Made by a program: the position numbers and the translations under genes
Origin: Acidimicrobiales bacterium
GTDB lineage: Bacteria; Actinomycetota; Acidimicrobiia; Acidimicrobiales; Poriferisodalaceae
Direction of reading: 5' to 3'
Length of the DNA stretch: 6,369 nt
NCBI GenBank assembly: GCA_020439485.1
Contig: JAGQSP010000139.1
Span: 1 to 6,369 of the forward strand
Notes under the pieces: generated by a model
Database searches by the model: none
What the model was told of the DNA's origin: nothing
What the model saw: only the letters and a program-made list of their open reading frames with translations
Shown here: positions 1-5,935 of the stretch, piece after piece
How the letters are laid out: each line of letters begins with the position of its first letter
Position numbering within the stretch: position 1 is the stretch's first letter

Positions 1-2078
1 AGGCGCAGGTTCGACTCGAGCGGACTCGGTCTCATGATCACACCCCCGGACCACAGCACGGCTCCGTCTCTGGTCGAGATCAGCTCGAAGTCGTTGCCCG
101 CTCTCTGAACGTAGGTCGTCCGCAGAAGCCGATCGCCGAACCCGCCGATCAACAGGAGCGGATCGGTCGTGTGTCCCGCCTTGATGCCGAGAAATATTCC
201 CTCTTCTTTGCTGCCCGGCAGGAACGGGGCGTCTTGTCGCCAGCGATCGTGGGCACCATGGCGGATATACATGTCGGGGTCCAGCCCGAGCTCCTCTATC
301 GCCGCCTTGTATATGGGGGTCGGTACCGGAACGCCGTTCAGGTCGACGATCTCGAACAGATCGAGATCGCCGGTCATCGGCATGCCGTTCCCCTGGTACA
401 GGCCGGTATCGATCAGCAAGCCGTCGCGCACATCTACCAGACCCTGGTCTCGGAGCTTCTGAATCGAGGCGAGGTTGTCCTCGTATTCGACCCGCCTTTG
501 GGTGAAACGTTTGGCCACAACCTCGACCAGATCGGGCCCGAACTCGTCGCCCCAGTGATTGCCGATTACGGCTCGGGCGTCTTGAGCCCACCGGTTCTTG
601 TAGGCCGTCCACTCGACGTCGTCGGTCATGAGTGCAGGACGGCGGCCACCGTTTGTGACCAGGTCCCAGTCGGCGTCTGGGATGCCGTCGGGCCTGGTCG
701 CCAGGCGTGGGTCGAAGAACCCGACCAGACCCTCTGGCGAGTCTGGACCGTTCGGAACTCCGCTCGCGCTCGGCCCTCCGATCAGCGGATCGACAGGGCT
801 CACCGTTTTGGTCTTGATACGGGTGTCCTTGCCCGACAACCCCAGGCCTTGCCAAACGGTCGAGGCCTCGTTTGCGCCTCGCATTGCCAGCACCAATCCG
901 TGCTTCGCCGCGAACTGTTGGAACTTGACAAGAACGTCGTCGCGAATTCCATGTGTACCCGGGTCGACGATGCGCCCCGGCACTGGCGGGACTTGTGGCT
1001 CAACCTCGCCGTGCGGGTTATCGCGAGCTCTGGGCGTGTTGTTGCTCGCCTTGAATTCGAGATCGGGGCCACCCTCGAGGTGGCGTAGCCCAAGTTCCAT
1101 TCCCTTGTCGATCACCTTGTCGACCGCCATGTCGATAGCGGTGTCGGTCAGGGTCTTGGCCTGGCCCATCTCGTCGGTTCCGGTTGCATCGAACCAGGTG
1201 ATCTCGCCGGCCTGATACGCCTCGTACTTTGCATAGACGTTGGTCATCACGGCCCAATGGGTGTCGGCCCCGCTGTAGGCGACAAACCCGCGGTAACAGC
1301 CGATCGTCGCCACCGCCCACACGTGATCTACGAGGTCCGACACGTCGTCCTCGTAGAAATCGACCTGCTGCCACAACGTCGACTGGAATCGGCTCTCCGA
1401 CCACATGAACCCGATGTGTGGCTCGTCGGCTTCCTCCAGCGCCGCAATCGGATCGGTCGGTGTGTTGATGACCAGCCACTTGGCGATGGCACGTGCGGCG
1501 CCTCTGCGGTCCCACCGGTCCGACTCCATCAGTTGCCCAATGGCCTGGAACCCGAGACTCAGTTGCTTCAGGTAGCCCGTTGCATAGGCCTCGAGCCGAT
1601 CGGATCGATCGGTGGGTCCACCGTTGCGCCGAGCGGCCGCACGTGCGACGTTCCACTCGTCGAACACCGCATGGAGGTGAGTCAGGGCGATCGCAAGCTC
1701 GCGAGAGGCAGCTACCTCGTAAGCGAATCCATCGAACTCCTGCACTTGGCCGTCGTGGGGCCCGTACAGGCCGATGTTGATCGCCATGCCGTCAGCCACC
1801 GAAAAGTCGAGATCGGCGAAGTCGAGGAACGCTGTGTCGTCGTCGAGGCGCAGGCCCTCGAGGCGATAGTGCAAGGTGCCCTCAGAACTTCCCACCAGGG
1901 GCACGTACAACGTCTGTGACTGATCGCCGACGCCGAGGCGAGCGACCAGGATGTCGTCTGGCTCACCCGACTCGGGTGCGCCAGTACGCACCACCACGCT
2001 GAATGGCTGGTCCTTGGAGATGTGACGCACGGGACGTCCCACCTCGTCGACTATCCAGATCTGGGTCAGCGGCTCCAT
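1..2078 (-). CDS. Large protein with edema factor/CyaA/ExoY-like nucleotidyl cyclase domain (C-terminus beyond window)
   Basis: The frame is open for 692 codons from the ATG at 2078 to the left edge, so the C-terminus is missing. Residues 1-115 look beta-rich and 120-335 mostly helical; I recognise no family in either, and there is no signal peptide or membrane segment. A Pro-rich linker (about 358-376) leads into a domain from G377. From memory of edema factor and CyaA, these positions match without gaps: G377, F386 (edema factor only), A390, R400, N403, T407, G413, K417 and K424. R400, K417 and K424 correspond to edema factor Arg329, Lys346 and Lys353. Downstream, MTGDLDLFEI (568-577) matches the metal-binding Asp-x-Asp motif (D571, D573), and H607-G608 matches the His-Gly motif. 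This family converts ATP or other NTPs to cyclic nucleotides and pyrophosphate, usually after activation by a host protein. The start lies 7 bases after the lipoprotein stop, with a weak GAG as ribosome site, suggesting translational coupling. Fold assignment is fairly sure; activity, substrate and location are unknown. Confidence 0.75.
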   Translation of the reverse strand, partial: MEPLTQIWIVDEVGRPVRHISKDQPFSVVVRTGAPESGEPDDILVARLGVGDQSQTLYVPLVGSSEGTLHYRLEGLRLDDDTAFLDFADLDFSVADGMAINIGLYGPHDGQVQEFDGFAYEVAASRELAIALTHLHAVFDEWNVARAAARRNGGPTDRSDRLEAYATGYLKQLSLGFQAIGQLMESDRWDRRGAARAIAKWLVINTPTDPIAALEEADEPHIGFMWSESRFQSTLWQQVDFYEDDVSDLVDHVWAVATIGCYRGFVAYSGADTHWAVMTNVYAKYEAYQAGEITWFDATGTDEMGQAKTLTDTAIDMAVDKVIDKGMELGLRHLEGGPDLEFKASNNTPRARDNPHGEVEPQVPPVPGRIVDPGTHGIRDDVLVKFQQFAAKHGLVLAMRGANEASTVWQGLGLSGKDTRIKTKTVSPVDPLIGGPSASGVPNGPDSPEGLVGFFDPRLATRPDGIPDADWDLVTNGGRRPALMTDDVEWTAYKNRWAQDARAVIGNHWGDEFGPDLVEVVAKRFTQRRVEYEDNLASIQKLRDQGLVDVRDGLLIDTGLYQGNGMPMTGDLDLFEIVDLNGVPVPTPIYKAAIEELGLDPDMYIRHGAHDRWRQDAPFLPGSKEEGIFLGIKAGHTTDPLLLIGGFGDRLLRTTYVQRAGNDFELISTRDGAVLWSGGVIMRPSPLESNLR

Positions 2079-2085
2079 GGTCTGC

Positions 2086-2805
2086 TCAACAACCGATCGA
2101 GCCCAGGTCGAGCTCCGGTACGGTCGTGGGGTCAGTCACCGCGACGCTGCCGGTCAGTCCGACTCCGCCTATGTCGGCAACCGGAACCTCGATGCTCGAG
2201 AACAGCTGCCCGGCGAGATCTGACGGGATGAGCGACAGATAGACCACCGTGTCGTTGCAGATCCGCAGCCCCTGCTCGTCGTTGCTCTCGATGAGTGTCG
2301 GGAACGAACTGCATTCAGCCCCCTCGAGTTCGGCGTTGCTGGCGAAGTCAAAGCCGGCCGAGGTCAGGATCGAGTTACCTGGACACGCAATCGCTTGGGG
2401 GTCGAGGCCGACATAGGCGACCGCGTAAACCACACCGACCCTGTACCAGCGAGCCTCGACCGTTCCCGGTTCAGCAGGCAGCAACTCGGGCTCGGGCGTG
2501 CCGCCTTGGAATGTGTAGGACTGGTTGAGCACAGCCGACGCGGGCGATGCGGGAATCGCCACTGCGCCACCTGCCGAGCCTGCTGTGGTGCTGGTCGCCT
2601 GCGTCGTGGTCGGGGCTGCGGCCGTGGTGGTCACAGCGACCGTTGTGGAGGTCGTCGACGATGTTGACGTAGACGTAGACGAGGCCGCAGACGTCGGTGG
2701 CGTAGCCGTTGACGTAGTCGACCCGGCGCTGTCCTCACCCCCGCCGCAAGCGCCGAACAGCATCGCCAGCGCCATGAGCAGCGCAACTGGTCGCTTCAGA
2801 ATCAT
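2086..2805 (-). CDS. Ser/Thr-rich secreted lipoprotein of unknown function
   Basis: This 239-residue protein begins with a lipoprotein signal peptide: basic MILKR, a hydrophobic stretch to about residue 16, then LFGAC with the lipidated Cys at 20, followed by GGGEDSAG. Residues 29-78 are an almost pure Thr/Ser/Ala/Pro linker, as in actinobacterial surface lipoproteins with a spacer through the wall layer. Residues 84-239 form a globular domain I do not recognise. It has four cysteines (141, 165, 183 and the last residue, 239), enough for two disulfides. The ATG at 2805 is chosen because AGGGGG lies 6 bases upstream; the in-frame ATG at 2811 directly abuts that site. The frame stays open to an ATG at 3120, but that extension would overlap the divergent regulator and bury the signal peptide. 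It is the first gene of a probable two-gene operon with the cyclase-like gene. An anchor, partner or immunity role for the cyclase would be inference only. Confidence 0.85.
   Translation of the reverse strand: MILKRPVALLMALAMLFGACGGGEDSAGSTTSTATPPTSAASSTSTSTSSTTSTTVAVTTTAAAPTTTQATSTTAGSAGGAVAIPASPASAVLNQSYTFQGGTPEPELLPAEPGTVEARWYRVGVVYAVAYVGLDPQAIACPGNSILTSAGFDFASNAELEGAECSSFPTLIESNDEQGLRICNDTVVYLSLIPSDLAGQLFSSIEVPVADIGGVGLTGSVAVTDPTTVPELDLGSIGC
2572..2721 (-). repeat. Low-complexity Thr/Ser/Ala/Pro linker coding region
   Basis: This stretch encodes residues 29-78 of the lipoprotein, nearly all Thr, Ser, Ala, Val or Pro. It includes short internal tandem copies of a GACGTA unit on the plus strand around 2668-2682. 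It explains the odd Val/Asp-rich translations seen on the opposite strand. It is a protein spacer, not a separate DNA element. Confidence 0.75.
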
Positions 2806-2811
2806 GACCAT

Positions 2812-2817
2812 CCCCCT
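2812..2817 (-). promoter_or_regulatory. Ribosome binding site AGGGGG that decides the lipoprotein start
   Basis: AGGGGG on the minus strand ends 6 bases before the ATG at 2805 and directly abuts the ATG at 2811. Normal spacing therefore selects the start at 2805, giving the N-terminus MILKR. Confidence 0.7.
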
Positions 2818-2851
2818 GGGTTGTCCGATCGTCGACGACCTTGGCTCAGTC

Positions 2852-2871
2852 GCGTCAGCGAGACGCCAGCC
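2852..2871 (-). promoter_or_regulatory. Putative SARP/BTAD operator facing the lipoprotein-cyclase genes
   Basis: Read on the minus strand, GGCTGGCG (from 2871) and CGCTGACGC (2860 to 2852) begin 11 bases apart. The second is an exact inverted copy of the 9-base unit found twice on the plus strand at 2898 and 2909. Eight bases further on is CAAGGT (2843 to 2838), a -10-like hexamer with the conserved second-position A and last-position T. It would start transcription near 2831 and leave a leader of about 26 bases carrying the AGGGGG ribosome site. Direct repeats on an 11-base period just upstream of the -10 are the known binding pattern of SARP regulators. The upstream copy is degenerate, so this side is less certain than the plus-strand side. 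Confidence 0.5.
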
Positions 2872-2886
2872 GTTGTCGGGGTATGG

Positions 2887-2919
2887 CGCTGAGCAACCGC
2901 TGACGCCTCGCTGACGCCG
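2887..2919 (+). promoter_or_regulatory. Putative SARP/BTAD operator: three direct repeats with an 11-base period
   Basis: Three consecutive 11-base units begin at 2887, 2898 and 2909. Each starts with CGCTGA; the second and third share CGCTGACGCC. The last 9-base unit ends 8 bases before the hexamer TACCGT (2926-2931). Known SARP activators bind heptamer direct repeats one helical turn apart that overlap the -35 position and sit about 8 bases from the -10. No good -35 sequence is visible here, which fits a promoter dependent on an activator. The gene just downstream encodes a SARP-type DNA-binding domain, so autoregulation is the simplest reading. The repeats are seen directly; the binding is inferred. 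Confidence 0.65.
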
Positions 2920-2925
2920 GATGGC

Positions 2926-2931
2926 TACCGT
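2926..2931 (+). promoter_or_regulatory. Putative -10 element TACCGT of a leaderless regulator transcript
   Basis: TACCGT fits the actinobacterial TAnnnT pattern. Counting its last base as -7 puts the transcription start exactly at 2938, the A of the regulator ATG. The regulator has no convincing ribosome binding site, as expected for a leaderless mRNA, a common class in actinobacteria. Confidence 0.45.
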
Positions 2932-2937
2932 GCGGTC

Positions 2938-5892
2938 ATGGATTCTGCGGGCCCAGGGGTGGTCCAGCGCAAACCGATCGAACGGCCACGCCTCCAGACG
3001 GCTCTGGCCGAGCGCCATCGCCGCCGCCTGGGCTTGGTGATCGGAGGTGGCGGCGCAGGCAAGTCCACGCTCCTGGCCCAGTTGATGCGCACGGCCGGGA
3101 TCAATGTCGACGTCTTCCACACGTGCACATCAGCCGATGCTTCGGCCGACCGCCTGATCGCGTCGCTGGTGGACGCTGTGCACGAGGTTCTCGGCTCACA
3201 CGACCCACGGCCGGCCAGCATCGACAATCTGGTCGATCTCGTACTGGCTCACTCGCCCGGTCACGTGTGCTTGGTGCTCGACGACCTGCACACCGTCGAA
3301 GATACGACGGCCATCGAACAACTGCTGACGTCGCTGCCAACCAACGGCCATCTCCTCTTGTCGAGCCGAAGGCGCCCCAAGTTCGACATCGCCAGGCTCG
3401 ACGCCGCCGGGCAACTCTTCGAAATCGAGCAGGACGATCTTCTGCTGACCCGCGAAGAGCTGATCGACTTCGCCAACTCCAGGGGCGTAGACATCGCCCA
3501 ACTCGAAGCTGCCGAGGGTTGGCCCGCGTTCGTCGAGCTGGCCGCCTCCGGGTCGGCAGTGCGGTCGCTGCGATATCTCGAGCAGGAGGCGTTGAGGGAA
3601 ATCGCGCCCGACAGGCGGCGAGCGCTGGCCCAGTTCGCGTTCGTAAGGGGCGGCGACGACGAGATCGCCACCGCCGTAACGGGCCTGCGACTCGACGAAC
3701 TGCTTGGCGATCTGCCGCTGGTCGGTTGGGAGGGTGACCGCGCCCGCCTGCACGACCTTTGGGGTGACGTTCTGTGGCACGAGATCGACAACTCGACACG
3801 GGTGCAAGCAGCCCTTGCGGCCGCGGAGATCTGCCGGTCACGAAATCAGCACGACGCCGCCATCGACCTCGCTGCTTCGGTCGGTTGCTGGGACGACGCT
3901 CTTGCAACGATGTCCACCGCCATTGCACAAGGAGTCGACGGCGGCCTGCGGCCCGGCCAGCTACATAGGTGGCGCAAGCTGATTCCTGGGCATCTGGGCG
4001 ACCATCCAACGGTCAATCTCATCGATGGGATCGCCGCCCGAGAATCCGATCCGACCTCGGCACGCACTTGGCGGTCGCTCGAATCGGCAGCGGCGGGATT
4101 CCGAGCCGAGAACGATTCCGAACTGGAGCTCGTTGCGTTGCTTCAGCTCGGTTACGTCGCCCGCATCGGCGGCGACCCGCAGCGCGTCGACGAGATCATG
4201 ACGAGGGTGCGCGAGCTGGCCGATCGCCATCCGTCGGCTCGACCGTTCCTCGCGTTCGGCGATGCATGGGCTGCGCTGGCACGAGGCAACCCGGCGGCCC
4301 AGCTCGTGGCGATGCAGTCGATAGCCGAGATCGAACTACCCGAGGTATGGCGCATCACCCGCGACCACCTGATCGCGCACGCCTTGTTCGGCCTCGGCAG
4401 GCCGCGCGACGGTCTGGCGGTTGCACCGCGCGACGTGGCCTCGGCGAGAGTGCCGGTGCCCGGGGCCCTCGTCACCTATCCCCAGTGCCTCTGGCATTCG
4501 GGGCGACCTGTCGAGGCCCGAAGCGTCTCCCCGCCCAGCGACGCTCCAGATCTAGGAGCCAGAGACCTGTTCATCGTCGCGGCCTGGAACTCACTGACCG
4601 CGGCTTACGCAGGAGATGCTTCGGCTTCACGCGAACACCTCGCCATCGCCAGAACGGCCGCCGGCGAGAGCCCGAGCGCACTGATATCGCTGCAGCTCCT
4701 GGGGCTCGAGGTTCTGGTGGCGGTCGCAGAACGTCGCGACGACGACGCGGCAGGCTTGATGCGAAGCCTGTTCGAGCGAGCACCGCTGGCGCCTGGCATC
4801 GCCGAACAGACCATGCGCAACAATCTGGCCCTGGCTTACGCACTCGACCCCGGCTGCAGGCAGTACTGGGACCGTGCCGACTTAGGGCCGTCGATAGCCG
4901 AGGCCCGGGACGCCATCCGGGCGCTGACGGCCGCACGCGAAGACGACGACCTGAGATCGCTGCGATCGCTCAGGTGGCCCGAACCGGGCTATCTGGCAAC
5001 GGTGTTGCCCTGTCCATGGGCGATCGAGTTTGCTCTGCGAGGGCTCGCAGCCGGCCGCCAGGAAGGGCGTCGGCTGGCTTCGTGGCTGTGCGAACACTGG
5101 GGCGATCCGGCCCGACTGGCCCTACGCGCCTGGACCGACGATGCGTCACTTGGCGCGGTGGCACGCGACGTGTTGTCGAGCACTCCAACGCCCCCGTCGG
5201 CAGACGTCGAGCTTCGCGTGCTGGGTCGCGCCGAGGTGATCGTCGACGGCCGGACCAGCGACGACCCTGACATGCGCCGCGAGCGGGTCAGGTCGCTGCT
5301 GGTGTCTCTGGCGCTCAATCCCCGAACGACGCGAGAGCGGCTGGCAGGTCAGCTCTGGCCCGACCTCGAGCAGGACAAGGCACTGCGCAACCTGCGCACC
5401 ACCCTCAACTATGTGCACCGAATCGTCGAGCCGGGTCGCTCGCCCGGTGACGCTCCTTGGTTCATACGATCCGACGGAGCCTCGATAACCCTCACAGGCG
5501 GACTGAGCATCGATCTCTGGCGGTTCAGGGAACTGCTGGACGGTGCCGATTCGGCTGAGCGCGCCGGACGCCCACTCCAAGCCCTGCCGCTGCTGGTGTC
5601 AGCCACCCGCCTCTGGCAAGGCGACCTGGCCGACGACCTCGACCACCACTGGCTCGATCTCGAACGAATCCATCTGCGCAGCCGCTTCGTGCGTGCATGT
5701 TGCCGGGCCGCCGAGCTCTCGGTGGCTGTGGGTGACCCCGGCAGCGCGGCCGATTTGGCTCGTCGCGCCCTGGCGGTCGATCCGTGGAGCCGACCGACGC
5801 ACCTGGTGCTCGCCGACGCGTATCAATCACTCGGCGACACAACCTCCGCCGCAGCGATCCGCGATCGGCTGCACAAGGTCGAGGGACCGTGA
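2938..5892 (+). CDS. STAND ATPase transcriptional regulator with C-terminal SARP-type winged helix and BTAD domain
   Basis: This is a 984-residue cytoplasmic regulator. Residues 1-30 hold a basic lead-in with RPRL, as in MalT-like proteins. Walker A is GGGGAGKS (36-43, with K42), Walker B is LVLDD (112-116), and LLLSSRRRP (139-147) resembles the strand after Walker B in MalT relatives. EGWPAFVELA (193-202) is the typical end of this ATPase module. Residues 300-750 are Ala/Leu-rich helices, probably TPR-like and sensing or oligomerising. The output is at the C-terminus: ELRVLGR (758-764) opens a winged helix containing LAGQLWPD (802-809) and a following helix of the NLR-x-TL-x-x-V type. DLWRF (859-863) then opens a BTAD helical domain running to the end. 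The SARP output replaces the LuxR helix-turn-helix of MalT. The ATG is favoured by the full-length N-terminus and the promoter geometry. Its targets are probably the repeats at 2852-2919. One rare TTA codon lies at 4882. The ligand is unknown. Confidence 0.9.
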   Translation: MDSAGPGVVQRKPIERPRLQTALAERHRRRLGLVIGGGGAGKSTLLAQLMRTAGINVDVFHTCTSADASADRLIASLVDAVHEVLGSHDPRPASIDNLVDLVLAHSPGHVCLVLDDLHTVEDTTAIEQLLTSLPTNGHLLLSSRRRPKFDIARLDAAGQLFEIEQDDLLLTREELIDFANSRGVDIAQLEAAEGWPAFVELAASGSAVRSLRYLEQEALREIAPDRRRALAQFAFVRGGDDEIATAVTGLRLDELLGDLPLVGWEGDRARLHDLWGDVLWHEIDNSTRVQAALAAAEICRSRNQHDAAIDLAASVGCWDDALATMSTAIAQGVDGGLRPGQLHRWRKLIPGHLGDHPTVNLIDGIAARESDPTSARTWRSLESAAAGFRAENDSELELVALLQLGYVARIGGDPQRVDEIMTRVRELADRHPSARPFLAFGDAWAALARGNPAAQLVAMQSIAEIELPEVWRITRDHLIAHALFGLGRPRDGLAVAPRDVASARVPVPGALVTYPQCLWHSGRPVEARSVSPPSDAPDLGARDLFIVAAWNSLTAAYAGDASASREHLAIARTAAGESPSALISLQLLGLEVLVAVAERRDDDAAGLMRSLFERAPLAPGIAEQTMRNNLALAYALDPGCRQYWDRADLGPSIAEARDAIRALTAAREDDDLRSLRSLRWPEPGYLATVLPCPWAIEFALRGLAAGRQEGRRLASWLCEHWGDPARLALRAWTDDASLGAVARDVLSSTPTPPSADVELRVLGRAEVIVDGRTSDDPDMRRERVRSLLVSLALNPRTTRERLAGQLWPDLEQDKALRNLRTTLNYVHRIVEPGRSPGDAPWFIRSDGASITLTGGLSIDLWRFRELLDGADSAERAGRPLQALPLLVSATRLWQGDLADDLDHHWLDLERIHLRSRFVRACCRAAELSVAVGDPGSAADLARRALAVDPWSRPTHLVLADAYQSLGDTTSAAAIRDRLHKVEGP

Positions 5893-5935
5893 TCCGGCGG
5901 TCGCATTCCGGGATCTTGCTGCGAGACTGGCAAGG

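Noticed and set aside
171..1088. A 305-codon plus-strand open frame, plus shorter ones up to 1919
   Set aside because: They lie antisense to the cyclase-like gene and show no recognisable motifs. The minus-strand frame is open across the whole region and carries the aligned catalytic residues.
1596..1616. Repeated GATCG units on the plus strand
   Set aside because: They are ordinary in-frame codon repetition within the cyclase-like gene; GATCG is common throughout this window.
1018..1656. A 212-codon minus-strand frame inside the cyclase-like gene
   Set aside because: It is in a different frame from the 692-codon gene, is Arg-rich and low in structure, and is a GC-bias shadow.
2525..2914. 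A Val/Asp-rich 129-codon plus-strand frame
   Set aside because: It is the reverse reading of the Thr/Ser linker and signal peptide of the lipoprotein, and it runs across the divergent operator.
2806..3120. N-terminal extension of the lipoprotein to an ATG at 3120
   Set aside because: It would overlap the regulator's coding start and the operator, and put over 100 residues before a clear lipoprotein signal peptide.
3101..4009. A 302-codon minus-strand frame and similar long ones opposite the regulator
   Set aside because: They are Arg/Ala-rich shadows of the well-supported 984-residue gene.
5891..5915. Hairpin GATCCGG with CCGGGATC (one bulge) after the regulator stop, as a terminator
   Set aside because: The stem is short, begins inside the stop codon, and has no T-run after it. 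It could be chance, and read-through into the kinase gene is equally likely.
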